Counted from the stretch's first letter, positions 8,137-17,502 are shown. The stretch: 43,680 nt of DNA from Novosphingobium sp. FSW06-99 (GCF_001519065.1 NZ_KQ954269.1:1-43680); one strand, 5' to 3'. Notes: generated from the letters alone by a model not told the origin. Program-made: numbers and translations.

Positions 8137-8718
8137 GTGACCCAATCCCCCCGCGAACGGCTCGTGGAGACCGCGTTGCGGCTGTTTTATACGCAAGGTT
8201 TTCACGCGACCGGGATCGACAAAGTGCTGGCCGAGGCGGGCGTTGCCAAGATGACGCTCTACAAGCATTTCCGGTCCAAGGACGAGTTGATCCTGGCGGT
8301 CATCGACCTGCGCGACGAACGGTTCCGCGCCTGGCTGACCGCCGCCATGGACCAGCCCGGCCGTGACCCGCGCGACCAGATGCTGGGGATGTTCGACGCG
8401 CTGGACGATTGGTTCAACGGCCGCGCGATGGCGGCGCTTGGCTTTCACGGTTGTGCGTTTATCAAGGCCGCCGGGGAATTCGATGATCCTGATCACCCCA
8501 TTCACTGCGCCGCGGCCGAACACAAGAAGCGGATTGTTGATCATCTGGCGCAATTGGCGCGGGCGGCGGGCGCGGCAAAGCCTGACGAACTGGCCGAACA
8601 GCTCGCGCTGTTGAAGGAAGGCGCCATCGTCACCGCGCAAGTTCGCGGACTGAGCGATGCGGCTCAACAAGCCAAGACCATCGCCCGGTGCTTGATCGAG
8701 AGCGCCTGCCCGCAATAG
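8137..8718 (+). CDS. TetR/AcrR-family regulator (second)
   Basis: A 193-residue TetR-type repressor. The HTH domain (about residues 5-52) reads RERLVETALRLFYTQGFHAT then DKVLAEAGVAKMTLYKHF, a strong match to the family. The C-terminal ligand domain includes ALGFHGCAFIKAAGEF, in which a Cys could sense oxidants or electrophiles, although this is inference. I chose GTG 8137: GGAG lies nine bases upstream and the palindromic operator lies just before it. The frame is open back to 7999, but that extension would run through the operator. It follows gabD by 124 bases with its own promoter, and probably represses itself and the NTF2-like gene at 9011. Confidence 0.88.
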   Translation: MTQSPRERLVETALRLFYTQGFHATGIDKVLAEAGVAKMTLYKHFRSKDELILAVIDLRDERFRAWLTAAMDQPGRDPRDQMLGMFDALDDWFNGRAMAALGFHGCAFIKAAGEFDDPDHPIHCAAAEHKKRIVDHLAQLARAAGAAKPDELAEQLALLKEGAIVTAQVRGLSDAAQQAKTIARCLIESACPQ

Positions 8719-8905
8719 GCGCTTCACGCTGCGATGGGCCCGCGCGATCAGGGTCCCCCCCAGTTGCTGCTCGAGCCGCAGCGCCCAGGCGCGCCATGCG
8801 GTCCTGTCCGCGGCGGAGCGTCCGATCCGGCATGGTCTGGTGGATGGGTGAGGGGGAATAAGCCGGTCCGGGGCACAAAGATTCATGGCCTGCAAAAAAA
8901 GGCCA

Positions 8906-8933
8906 TTGACCTAGACAGACTAGTCTGTATATC
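8906..8933 (+). promoter_or_regulatory. Promoter of the NTF2-like gene with TetR operator
   Basis: TTGACC (8906-8911), 16 bases, TATATC (8928-8933). The spacer and -10 are covered by TAGACAGACTAGTCTGTATA (8912-8931), a palindrome with 9 of 10 symmetric positions and the same TATxCAGAC half-site as the operator at 8101. A bound repressor would block RNA polymerase. A short hairpin with an A-rich loop (ATGGCC...GGCCAT, 8884-8905) lies immediately upstream. Confidence 0.72.
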
Positions 8934-9010
8934 TCTACTCACGCCACGGGGAAGGCACATCCCGAACGCCTCCCACGCACGGCGCAAGCCATTGAGCAGG
9001 AGGTGTAACC

Positions 9011-9430
9011 ATGATCAAGCCAACCGATATTCGCCCTCCCTTCACGCGCGAGACCGCGCTGAAGAAGGTGCAAGCCGCCGAAGATGCCTGGAACAGCCGC
9101 GACCCCGAACGCATTGCGCTGGCCTATTCCGAAGACACCGTCTGGCGCAACCGCAGCGAATTCCTGACCGGCCGTGAAGCCGTGAAGGCCTTCCTGCGCG
9201 CCAAGTTCGCCAGGGAAGGCGACTATCGCCTGCGCAAGGATCTGTGGTCGTTCCATGACAACCGCATCTCGGTGCGCTTCGAATATGAATCCTGCGATGC
9301 CGGCGGCCAATGGTGGCGCAGCCACGGCAACGAACAGTGGGAATTCGGCGACGACGGGCTGATGCGCATCCGCGAAGCCAGCATCAACGATGTTGCCATC
9401 GCTGCGGATGAGCGGCGGATCGCGGTCTAA
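9011..9430 (+). CDS. NTF2-like / SnoaL-fold protein (DUF1348 type)
   Basis: A 139-residue cone-fold protein of the nuclear transport factor 2-like superfamily. The first helix has KVQAAEDAWNSRDPERIALAYSED, followed by TVWRNRSEFLTGREAVKAFL; the pocket-lining strands carry RFEYESCDAGGQWWRSHGNEQWEF. This resembles the DUF1348 group, small proteins of unknown activity often found with stress or efflux regulators. AGGAGG lies seven bases before the ATG. Its promoter carries the operator shared with the TetR gene upstream, so it is very likely an inducible target. A role in binding or converting the compound sensed by the repressor is plausible but unproven. Confidence 0.82.
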   Translation: MIKPTDIRPPFTRETALKKVQAAEDAWNSRDPERIALAYSEDTVWRNRSEFLTGREAVKAFLRAKFAREGDYRLRKDLWSFHDNRISVRFEYESCDAGGQWWRSHGNEQWEFGDDGLMRIREASINDVAIAADERRIAV

Positions 9431-9487
9431 CCCCGCCTTACGGGGGCATCCGCGCGCACATCGCCCGCTGATCACCCCCGCCGAGAT

Positions 9488-9516
9488 GAGGCCGGTGTCC
9501 ACAGGACACCGGCCTC
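9488..9516. terminator. Hairpin terminator after the NTF2-like gene
   Basis: A 13-bp perfect stem (GAGGCCGGTGTCC / GGACACCGGCCTC) with the 3-base loop ACA, 58 bases after the stop and facing the convergent gene at 9669. No T-run follows on either strand, so it may be a bidirectional factor-dependent or weak intrinsic terminator. Confidence 0.55.
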
Positions 9517-9668
9517 GATCGGCCGTTGCACTGGCGCCAAAAGCGCTGGCTGGTCCGTCTGTGCGACAAACGAAATCTGGCCCACGCAACCGTGTCAAGG
9601 ATGGTGGGGCCGAGAGGCTCTGCTTGCTGTAGGAGTCTTTGTTTTCGCATCGTTTATCGCACAATGCT

Positions 9669-11114
9669 TTAGGCCGCCGGGCGGATCAGGGGTGATCGCG
9701 ATGATTTGTTCCTGACGCGGCGCATGGGCAGGTTGCGGCAGTGCCGTTTGAAATAGACGATTTCGAGCAGTGTCGGCCAGATTTCGAGCGAGGAGCGGAT
9801 CAGGCCGACTTCGTCATCGACCATGCGGCTGACATTCTGCTGAAAGAAATCGGGTTCGAAATCATAGAATGTCCGCGACAGTCCGGCCGCGAAATGGCCG
9901 AGCGCGTCGCGTCGCTCGGTCGACCGGGCATCGGCCATGCGTTGCAGCACACGGGCGTGCAGGGCGCGGGCGCTGTCGAGGATCTGTTCGCTGTCTTCCA
10001 GCGAGACCGAACCGTCGTAGTCGAACGTGATCGACCATTCGTCGGTCTTTTTCAGGCTGGTGCGGATCTTGCGCTTCAGCAGGCCGCAGATCGCCTCGTT
10101 GAACACTTCGGATGCCAGCGGGTTGCGCATGTAGCTGTTCTTGATGTGGGTCTGAGCGGAATCGACATGCGCGGCGACGATGTTGGGCTGTTGCACCCAC
10201 AGGCGATAGATATAGTCCTCAAACCGTAGCCGGGTCGGGAAAAACGGTGGCAGGCCCGTGCGGTTGTCATAGCCGGCCACGCCGCAATCCATCCGCCAGT
10301 TGAGGTTGGTCAGGCAGGGGCGGAAATTCACCAGCACATATGTATCGTTCAGCCGCTCGGCGTCGACTTCGTCCGGGGCGTCGAGGAACATGTCGACGTA
10401 GTCGACCGCATCGATGTCGTTGGTGCCGGTGCGATACGTCTGCGCCATCTTCACCACCGCCCCGCGCGGCAGGCGCCCGTCCTGCAGGGTCAGCGCGTTT
10501 TCGCGCGCGAAACCGAGCGAGGTGTTGGATTCCAGATCCATCGCGCTGTCGATCACCAGTTCGCCCTGGTCATAATTGGCGGGGGCCTCTGCCACTGTCT
10601 TGCCCAGGATATCGCGGAACGATTCGAGGATGTCATAGGATTTTCGGGTGTGCCCGTTGGCACCGCGCGGGATCAGCTTGCCCCGGCTGATCTCGTTCTG
10701 GCCCAGCGCCTCGGGGCTGTCCTCGATCAGGGCATAGGGCCGCATGTCGTCATCGGCGCTGACCATCAGATCGCCCAGCGTGTACATCAGCGTAAAATTG
10801 CGGTTGCCGCCATAGCTCGGCCGGAACAAGTTGCGCACCAGCACGTCGAGCTTGCGGTCGCGCAGGCGCTTGCAGATGTACGAGACGAACTGTTCCTTTT
10901 CCGCAGGCCCGACATACCACAGCTCGTTGGTGGTGCGGGTTGCCTCCAGCGATCCGAAATATTTGTCGTGATTGGCGACCGAGCTGTCATCGAACACGAT
11001 GATCGGCGCGGTCTGCCCACTGCGGGCGAAATTCTCGTCATAGGCTTCGACCGTTTCCCCGACATCGCGCAGGCGATAAGTCGGGATCACGAAATGTAGA
11101 TCGGGTTCGGTCAC
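9669..11114 (-). CDS. Glycosyltransferase-like (GT-A fold) protein, function unknown
   Basis: A 481-residue protein. The N-terminus resembles family 2/GT-A nucleotide-sugar enzymes: HFVIPTYRLRDVGETVEAY, then IIVFDDSS (about 39-45), and an acidic triad SADDDMRP (121-123) in the position of a DxD metal/nucleotide motif, preceded by YGGNRNFTLMYTLGD. The remainder (about 150-481) matches nothing I recognise and has no membrane helix. The frame is open to 11276, but GTG 11114 has CCGGAGC seven bases upstream and gives the N-terminus expected for a GT-A domain, whereas the 54-residue extension is Arg/Pro-rich. It stands alone, without polysaccharide genes around it. The transferase call rests on motifs only. 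Confidence 0.6.
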   Translation of the reverse strand: MTEPDLHFVIPTYRLRDVGETVEAYDENFARSGQTAPIIVFDDSSVANHDKYFGSLEATRTTNELWYVGPAEKEQFVSYICKRLRDRKLDVLVRNLFRPSYGGNRNFTLMYTLGDLMVSADDDMRPYALIEDSPEALGQNEISRGKLIPRGANGHTRKSYDILESFRDILGKTVAEAPANYDQGELVIDSAMDLESNTSLGFARENALTLQDGRLPRGAVVKMAQTYRTGTNDIDAVDYVDMFLDAPDEVDAERLNDTYVLVNFRPCLTNLNWRMDCGVAGYDNRTGLPPFFPTRLRFEDYIYRLWVQQPNIVAAHVDSAQTHIKNSYMRNPLASEVFNEAICGLLKRKIRTSLKKTDEWSITFDYDGSVSLEDSEQILDSARALHARVLQRMADARSTERRDALGHFAAGLSRTFYDFEPDFFQQNVSRMVDDEVGLIRSSLEIWPTLLEIVYFKRHCRNLPMRRVRNKSSRSPLIRPAA

Positions 11115-11549
11115 AGCAGCGCTCCGGGTTCGGGGTGTCGGTGCGGGATGCTGTCCGGAAGGCTCTGCCCGGATCGCGGCCTGACGCGTTCGCAAGAGGG
11201 CAAGGACGTGCCACATGGCATCATGCCACACCGCCCCGATCCCAAATCTGCCATTCCGTCGTGGTGCCAGCGGCACATTGCCACATCCCTTGATGAGGCA
11301 ATCCCTCTATTGGCGAGGGTATAAAGATACGAGATTGAACGTGGTGTTCGCCGTAATGTCCGCGTAAACATGGTGCCCGGTCATCACCGGGGCTGGTCAC
11401 AGGTGCGCCTGCGCGGTGCAGACCCTCTGCCAATGCACCTTGGCTTCATCTGGATCACCGATGTCGAATGCTTGCGCATCGAAGGGCTGAACATCCCCGA
11501 CTTTGCCGCCGGGGCACTCCCGGCGGCATGCGCGGCGATCGATCGCCTT
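11115..11549. other. Gap upstream of the glycosyltransferase-like gene
   Basis: It holds the possible N-terminal extension of the preceding gene (to 11276), an AT-rich patch with TATAAAGAT (around 11319-11330) that may contain a promoter, and a 62-residue plus-strand ORF (11370-11558) whose end overlaps the aldo/keto reductase stop. The C-terminal part of that ORF (MHLGFIWITDVECLRIEGLN and on) looks protein-like but matches no family I know; it might be a gene remnant. Confidence 0.35.
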
Positions 11550-12428
11550 TCAGTCTGATCCAGCCTGAACCAGCGCGTCGAGCGCGGCCTTAACGCTATC
11601 CGGCAGGGCAAGCTGCGCCGCAGCGAGGTTTTCCGCCAGATGGGCCGTGCTGGATGTTCCTGGGATCAGCAGCAGGTTGGGCGCGCGCGCCAGCAGCCAG
11701 GCCAGCGCCACTTGCAGCGCGCTCGCGCCCAGGCCGCTGGCGATGTCGGACAGCGCATCGGACTGGATCGGGCTGAACCCGCCAAGCGGAAAGAACGGCA
11801 CATAGGCGATGCCCTGCCCGGCCAGCACATCGATCAGCGCGTCATCGTGCCGATGGACCAGGTTGTAGTGGTTCTGGACACAGACGACCGGCGCAATGGC
11901 CTGCGCCTCGGCCACCTGGCTGGCAGTGACGTTGCTGAGCCCGAGGTGCCGGATCAGGCCTTGTTCGCGCAGCGCGGCCAGCGCTGAAAACGGCGCTTCC
12001 AGCGATCCCTCGCTGGGGGCGTGGATATCGCCCATCAGGCGCAAGTTCACCACATCGAGCCGGTCGAGCCCGAGATTGCGCAAATTGTCGTGCACCGCCT
12101 GGGCCAGGGCATCCGGGCTTTGCGCAGGCAGCCACGATCCATCCGTGCCCCGCACCGCGCCGACTTTGGTGACGATCACCAGATCACCGGCGTAAGGATG
12201 GAGCGCCTCACGGATGATCTGGTTGGTGACATGCGGGCCGTAGAAATCGCTGGTATCGATGTGGTTGACCCCGGCGGCGACGGCGGCGCGCAGCACGGCA
12301 AGGGCAGCATCGCGGTCCCGCGGCGGACCGAACACGCCCGGCCCGGCCAGTTGCATCGCGCCATAGCCCATGCGGTGCACCACCTGGTCGGCAAGGGGGA
12401 AGGTTCCGGCTGCGGCAAGATTGGTCAT
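11550..12428 (-). CDS. Aldo/keto reductase
   Basis: A 292-residue NADPH-dependent (beta/alpha)8-barrel oxidoreductase. Catalytic elements seen are Asp and Tyr in HIDTSDFYGP and Lys in VIVTKVG; the position usually holding the catalytic His is in VVNLRLMGD and lacks His, as in a known subfamily of these proteins. QNHYNL and the C-terminal LLLIPGTSSTAHLAEN cofactor-phosphate loop are present. AGGAGA lies seven bases before the ATG. It is divergent from a LysR regulator with 96 bases between the starts, a classic regulator-target arrangement. Substrate unknown. Confidence 0.9.
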   Translation of the reverse strand: MTNLAAAGTFPLADQVVHRMGYGAMQLAGPGVFGPPRDRDAALAVLRAAVAAGVNHIDTSDFYGPHVTNQIIREALHPYAGDLVIVTKVGAVRGTDGSWLPAQSPDALAQAVHDNLRNLGLDRLDVVNLRLMGDIHAPSEGSLEAPFSALAALREQGLIRHLGLSNVTASQVAEAQAIAPVVCVQNHYNLVHRHDDALIDVLAGQGIAYVPFFPLGGFSPIQSDALSDIASGLGASALQVALAWLLARAPNLLLIPGTSSTAHLAENLAAAQLALPDSVKAALDALVQAGSD

Positions 12429-12488
12429 CGTGGGTCTCCTTGAAGGGCAGGTCCGTATGATGGACTTTCCGGCCGTGATCGATAATCC

Positions 12489-12516
12489 ATTCCATTCGGC
12501 ACAGGCTGTACGGAAT
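12489..12516. promoter_or_regulatory. Candidate LysR-type binding site
   Basis: In the 96-base divergent gap, ATTCC (12489-12493) and GGAAT (12512-12516) form an inverted repeat with an 18-base spacer close to the lysR start. The arms are short, so this may be chance. Confidence 0.25.
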
Positions 12517-12524
12517 TTTGCACA

Positions 12525-13421
12525 ATGCCCATCGAACTCGATGATCTGTCCGCGTTTGTCGCGGTGGCGCGCGCTGGCGGTTTTCGCGAGGCCGCGCGCA
12601 TTTCAGGCACATCGCCCTCGGGCCTGAGCGAAGCGCTGCGGCGGCTCGAAACGCGGCTTGGCGTCAGGCTGCTCCACCGCAGCACGCGCAGCATTTCGCC
12701 GACGCAGGCGGGTGCGCAATTGCTGGCGCGGCTGTCGCCCGCGCTGGCAGAGATCGGTGCCGCGCTTGATGCCATACACGCCGACAGCAACGCACCGGCG
12801 GGCACCTTGCGGCTGAATGTCCCGGCCAATGTTGCGCGAACCGTGCTGCCGGACATCGTGCCGCCATTCCTGCGCGCCCATCCGCACATTCGCGTCGAGG
12901 TGGTGGTAGAGGACAGCTTTGTCGACATCCTCGCCTCGGGCGCCGATGCCGGCATCCGCTATGAGGAACGGCTGGAGCAGGACATGATCGCGGTGCCGAT
13001 CGGGCCACGCACACAGCGCCTGGTCACTGCCGCCGCGCCGTCCTACCTCGCCGCGCGCGGGCGCCCGTTGCACCCGCGCGACTTGCTTGGCCATGCCTGC
13101 CTGCGCCTGCGCTTTTCCAGCGGCGCGACGGCGATCTGGGAGTTCGAGAAAGGCGACGAAACACTGCGCCTCGATCCACCCGGGCCGCTGCTGGTTCAGC
13201 CCGGATCGGCCTGCGACTTGCTGCTTGATGCGGCCCTGGCGGGGCTCGGGGTGATCTGTCTGTTCGAGGACTGGCTGGCCCCGCATTTGCGCAGCGGCGC
13301 GCTGGAGGTGCTGCTGGATGACTGGACCACCCCCTTCACCGGCCCAAAGTTGTACTATTCCGGTCGTCGGCAGGTGCCCCCGCCGCTGCGGGCCTTTATC
13401 GATTTCACGCGAGCCGCGTAA
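12525..13421 (+). CDS. LysR-family transcriptional regulator
   Basis: A 298-residue LysR-type regulator. The winged HTH occupies about residues 1-60: ELDDLSAFVAVARAGGFREA, SGTSPSGLSEALRRLETRLG, then VRLLHRSTRSISPTQAGAQL. The effector domain follows (about 90-298) with FVDILASGADAGIRY and the C-terminal YYSGRRQVPPPLRAFIDF typical of the group with PF03466. Its divergent neighbour is the aldo/keto reductase, the most likely target. Length is normal. Confidence 0.92.
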   Translation: MPIELDDLSAFVAVARAGGFREAARISGTSPSGLSEALRRLETRLGVRLLHRSTRSISPTQAGAQLLARLSPALAEIGAALDAIHADSNAPAGTLRLNVPANVARTVLPDIVPPFLRAHPHIRVEVVVEDSFVDILASGADAGIRYEERLEQDMIAVPIGPRTQRLVTAAAPSYLAARGRPLHPRDLLGHACLRLRFSSGATAIWEFEKGDETLRLDPPGPLLVQPGSACDLLLDAALAGLGVICLFEDWLAPHLRSGALEVLLDDWTTPFTGPKLYYSGRRQVPPPLRAFIDFTRAA

Positions 13422-13551
13422 TTGTTCCTGTCGCGCAAACGAGAAATCCGCCCATCTTGCGCATTTGCCCTCATTGCGCGGCAAAACCGATCTTAAAGCG
13501 CGGCGGATAAGCCTGGATGGGCAGAATATCCCAACGAATGGCCGATCCACC

Positions 13552-15297
13552 ATGATTTCAAGCAACATTACGGCTCGGTTGATGGCACCGCTGGCACTGT
13601 CCATGCTGCTGCTTTGCGCGCTGGCCGGTGTGGTGCTGTGGACCCAGATCGATGTTGCACAGGCCAATACCTCGGCGATGGCGGCCCAGACCGATGCAAT
13701 AGCCCTGGCCGAATTGCGCTCGACCAGTCGATCGCTGCAACGCGACGCGCTCAACCTGATTACCGAGACCGACAGCGACGAACGCACAAAGATCGCCACC
13801 AAGTTCGACCAGCGCATCGAGGCCATGGCATCGGGTCTGGAACGCCTGTCAACGCAGCCCGATCACAGCTTTGTGCCACCCGAATTCTTTACCGGGCAGC
13901 ACCAGGTGGTCGATGCGTTGAAAACCACCGCCGCCAAGGCGCTGAGCGGGGATACCGGCGGAGCGCTCGACGATTTCCATCACGTCGTGCGCCCGGCGGA
14001 ACGAGCCGCATCAAAGATTGCCGATCAGAGCATCGAGGCACTCGACCACAAAGTGGCCGACTTGCGCGCCTCTGCAGCGCAATCAACGCGGTTTGCCCAG
14101 ATTCTGTTGCTGGTGGCGACCGCGCTGACCGGGTTGGCCGGGGCAAGTGCCGGGTTCGTGATGATCCGGCGCAGCGTGGTGATGCCGCTGCACGATCTGC
14201 GCAACGCGATGGAGCGGCTGGCCGCCGGGCAGACCGGCCATGCCATCCCGCATATCGACCGCACCGACGAAGTGGGGCAAATGGCGATATCGATGGCCAT
14301 GTTCCGCGATCAACTGGCCAGTGCCGAACAGGCCATGGAAGCCCAGGCGGAACTGATCGTGTCGAGCATCGGCCAGGCGCTCGGTGCCCTGGCCCGTGGG
14401 GATCTGGCGGCGCGTGTCGAGGCCGATCTGGTGGGGCGCTTTGCCAATCTCAAGCGCGATTTCAACAATGCCATGGTGGCCATCGGGCGGGCCATGGCGT
14501 CGGTCAATGCCGCCAGCGCGGGGATCACCGGCGGGGCGGCGGAAATTCGCCAGGCCTCCGACGATCTGGCCCAGCGCACCGAGCAACAGGCAGCCAATAT
14601 CGAGGAAACCTCTGCCGCGCTGGACCAGGTTACCAGCGGCGTGCGCCAAACCGCCGATGGTGCCAGTGCGGCCAACACCGCGATCGGCCAGGCCGAAGCG
14701 CAGGCCAGCGAAGGCCGCGATGTGGTGACACAAGCGGTCGAAGCGATGGCCGGCATCGAACGATCGGCGCAAGAGATTGCCCAGATCCTGACGGTGATCG
14801 ATGCCATCGCATTTCAGACCAATCTGCTGGCGCTCAACGCCGGGGTCGAAGCCGCCCGTGCCGGTGATTCGGGCAAGGGCTTTGCCGTGGTGGCCAACGA
14901 AGTACGCGCGCTGGCGCAACGTTCTGCCGAAGCAGCCGCAGACATCAAACGCCTGATCACCGCCAGCGGGCAGGAAGTCGTGCACGGGGTGCAACTGGTC
15001 GGTCGCACCGGCGCGGTGTTCGAACGCATTTCCGCGCAAGTGACCGAAGTGTCCGGGCTGGTCGCGGGCATTTCCAATCTGGCCGGGGTGCAGGCCTCCA
15101 GCCTACAGCAAGTCAACAGCACCGTGCGCACGATGAACATGGCCACCCAGCAAAACGCCGCGATGGTCGAACAGGCCAACGCCGCCGCGCGCAGCCTGGC
15201 CGACGAAGCCAACCGGCTCGACAGCCTGGTCGCGCAGTTCAACTTGCCGCAGGACCACGGCGCAGACGCCGTGGTGCCGATGCGTCGCCGCGCCTGA
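13552..15297 (+). CDS. Methyl-accepting chemotaxis protein
   Basis: A 581-residue membrane chemoreceptor. TM1 (about residues 8-30), a helical periplasmic four-helix-bundle-like domain (about 31-180), TM2 (about 182-204), HAMP (RRSVVMPLHDLRNAMERLAA), a second HAMP-like segment (LGALARGDLAARVEADLVGR), then the signalling coiled coil. The hairpin tip reads IDAIAFQTNLLALNAGVEAA and continues RAGDSGKGFAVVANEVRALA, the highly conserved CheA/CheW contact, with Gly in place of the common second Ala. There is no C-terminal CheR/CheB docking pentapeptide. ATG 13552 is used because it begins the TM1 signal; the frame is open upstream into lysR. No che genes lie in the window. Confidence 0.93.
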   Translation: MISSNITARLMAPLALSMLLLCALAGVVLWTQIDVAQANTSAMAAQTDAIALAELRSTSRSLQRDALNLITETDSDERTKIATKFDQRIEAMASGLERLSTQPDHSFVPPEFFTGQHQVVDALKTTAAKALSGDTGGALDDFHHVVRPAERAASKIADQSIEALDHKVADLRASAAQSTRFAQILLLVATALTGLAGASAGFVMIRRSVVMPLHDLRNAMERLAAGQTGHAIPHIDRTDEVGQMAISMAMFRDQLASAEQAMEAQAELIVSSIGQALGALARGDLAARVEADLVGRFANLKRDFNNAMVAIGRAMASVNAASAGITGGAAEIRQASDDLAQRTEQQAANIEETSAALDQVTSGVRQTADGASAANTAIGQAEAQASEGRDVVTQAVEAMAGIERSAQEIAQILTVIDAIAFQTNLLALNAGVEAARAGDSGKGFAVVANEVRALAQRSAEAAADIKRLITASGQEVVHGVQLVGRTGAVFERISAQVTEVSGLVAGISNLAGVQASSLQQVNSTVRTMNMATQQNAAMVEQANAAARSLADEANRLDSLVAQFNLPQDHGADAVVPMRRRA

Positions 15298-15306
15298 CCC
15301 GAACGG

Positions 15307-17502
15307 CTAGGCCAATTGCCCCGCGATGGGCAGATGGCGGATACGCTTGCCCGTGGCGACGAACAGCGCGTTGGCCAGCGCGGGTGCCGCAGGCGGCAGG
15401 CCGGGTTCGCCAATGCCGCCGATCGGGGCATCGCTTTCGATGAAATGGACATCGATCGGGGGAGCATCGGCAAGTTTGAGGACCGGATAGTCGGGAAAAC
15501 TGCTCTGATCGACCGCGCCGCCGGTCAGCGTGATGGCTTCGCCAAGCGCGGTGGACAGGCCCATCAGCACCGCGCCCTGCACCTGGGCCTGCGCATTGCG
15601 CGGGTTTACCGTGGTGCCACAGTCAACCACGGCCCAGACGTGATGCACTTTGGGCGTGCCGTCGGGTGTGACGCTCGCCTCGATCACATGTGCGCAGATC
15701 GTGCCAAAGCTTTCCACCAGCGCGATGCCCCGGCCGGTGCCCGATGGCAACGGCGTGCCCCACCCACTGCGCTGGGCCACAGCATCGAGCACGGCCAGAT
15801 GGCGCCCGCCCGCAGGCAGATGCGCGCGGCGGAACCGGTAGGGATCGGCGCCCGCCAGATGGGCCAGTTCGTCGATGAAGCTTTCGTTATAGAATCCGTG
15901 CTGGGTGGAATTGACCGAGCGCCAGTACGCATCGACCTGGTTGGAGATATATTTGAAATGGCGCCGCGCGGTGGCCGGGACGCGATAGGGAAACACCACT
16001 TCGCTTTCGGCATCGGCAAACTGGGCATAGTCGGTCTGCCAGCCGGTGATCGTGCCGTCGTGGCCCAGCGCGGCCTGCAACTGGCCCAGCGATTGCGGGC
16101 GATAGGCGCCCTGTTTGACATCTTCCTCGCGCGACCAGATCAATTTGACCGGATGATCGACCTGCATCGCCACGCGCGCGATCTGTTCGATGATCTGGGT
16201 ATAGGGCGGAAAGCGCCGCCCGAAACCGCCGCCCATGATCATCGGGTGAAAGGTCACATTGTCGATCGACAGCCCGGAAAACTGCGCCAGCAGATTGCGC
16301 GTCTGAAGCGGGTCCTGCGTTGCGCCCCACACCTCCAGCTTGCCATCGGCGTGGTGCCCGGTCATCGCGAAGGGCTCCATCGCTGCCTGATGCAGAAACG
16401 GCACGCGATATTCCGCATGCAGCACCCGCGCGCCCGGCGCATGGAGCGCAGCGGCAACATCGCCCGCGCCATAATGGTTGTCGGGCTTGGCTTGCGCGAT
16501 CAGTTGCGCCTGCGCCGCATAGATACCGGCCGTATCGAGATGGCCATGGCCACCATCGCTGAATTTCGGCGCAAGCGCGCGCACGCCCTTGAGCGCGGGC
16601 CAATAGCCACTGGCCACGACCACCACCGCATCGTCGAGCGCGATGACCTTTTCGACGCCTTTGACTGCCATCGCCGGGCCATGATCGACCGACAGCAATT
16701 TGCCGCCGCGCACGGGCGCGGCGATCACGGTGGCCACGCGCATGTCGGGCCGGATGACATCCATGCCGTATTGCGCGCTGCCGTTGACTTTGCCCGGAAT
16801 GTCGAAGCGATCGATCGGCTTGCCGATGAAGGTATACTGGTCGCGCGTTTTCAGCGCTGGCGCATCGCGCAAGTCGCGCCGCGCCGCCGCCTCGGCCAAT
16901 TCGCCATAACGCAGCACTTTGCCTGTGCGGGTATGGGTGATCCGACCTTTCGCTGCGGTCAGTTCGGTTTCGGGCACGCCCAGCCGGTCTGCCGCGGTTG
17001 CCAGCAGCGCGCGCCGCGCCGCTGCGCCAACCACGCGCATGCCGTATTGCCCGGTACCGCGAATCGCCGAGGACCCGCCGGTGATCTGCAACGGCACATT
17101 GCGCGCCAGCAGCGAAAACACCGGATCGGGCAGACGCTTCATCACATCGGGATGCCCCGACATCGTCGGCACGAACAGCTTGGCGATCGACGTGTTGCCA
17201 AAGGCATAGTCGGCGGGTGCCTGTTCGACGCGCACCGTGCCCCAATCGGCATCGAGTTCGTCGGCCAGCATCTGCGCCAGCGCGGTGTGCGAGCCCTGGC
17301 CGAAATCGATGTGCGGCGAATAGATCGTGACCGTGTCGTCGTTGGCGATCTTCAGCCAGCCGGCAAACGAGCTCTGGCCCGGCCCGGTGGTCAGGCGCTC
17401 GGCGCGCGCGGTGGCCGCCTTGTCGCTCCACCACACCGAAAACACCCCGGCGCCGACCAGGGCCGCGCCACCGATCAGGAAATATCTGCGTTGCAGTTTC
17501 AT
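15307..17502 (-). CDS. iorB: Isoquinoline 1-oxidoreductase-like molybdopterin subunit
   Basis: A 731-residue large subunit of a xanthine-oxidase-family molybdenum hydroxylase. A twin-arginine-like N-terminus (MKLQRRYFLIGG) and a hydrophobic stretch suggest Tat export or membrane anchoring. The cofactor loop GGGFGRR (424-430) and the catalytic glutamate E699 in GIGEPGLPP are intact, as is QAAMEP near 372. It is translated with iorA through an ATGA overlap (17499-17502) and depends on that 2Fe-2S subunit. Such two-subunit enzymes hydroxylate N-heterocycles or oxidise aldehydes; the substrate is not readable. It ends 10 bases from the convergent chemoreceptor gene. Confidence 0.9.
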   Translation of the reverse strand: MKLQRRYFLIGGAALVGAGVFSVWWSDKAATARAERLTTGPGQSSFAGWLKIANDDTVTIYSPHIDFGQGSHTALAQMLADELDADWGTVRVEQAPADYAFGNTSIAKLFVPTMSGHPDVMKRLPDPVFSLLARNVPLQITGGSSAIRGTGQYGMRVVGAAARRALLATAADRLGVPETELTAAKGRITHTRTGKVLRYGELAEAAARRDLRDAPALKTRDQYTFIGKPIDRFDIPGKVNGSAQYGMDVIRPDMRVATVIAAPVRGGKLLSVDHGPAMAVKGVEKVIALDDAVVVVASGYWPALKGVRALAPKFSDGGHGHLDTAGIYAAQAQLIAQAKPDNHYGAGDVAAALHAPGARVLHAEYRVPFLHQAAMEPFAMTGHHADGKLEVWGATQDPLQTRNLLAQFSGLSIDNVTFHPMIMGGGFGRRFPPYTQIIEQIARVAMQVDHPVKLIWSREEDVKQGAYRPQSLGQLQAALGHDGTITGWQTDYAQFADAESEVVFPYRVPATARRHFKYISNQVDAYWRSVNSTQHGFYNESFIDELAHLAGADPYRFRRAHLPAGGRHLAVLDAVAQRSGWGTPLPSGTGRGIALVESFGTICAHVIEASVTPDGTPKVHHVWAVVDCGTTVNPRNAQAQVQGAVLMGLSTALGEAITLTGGAVDQSSFPDYPVLKLADAPPIDVHFIESDAPIGGIGEPGLPPAAPALANALFVATGKRIRHLPIAGQLA

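Noticed and set aside
13441..13551. Possible sigma-28 flagellar promoter before the chemoreceptor (TAAAGCGCGGCGGATAA)
   Set aside because: The spacing between the two elements is far too short for sigma-28.
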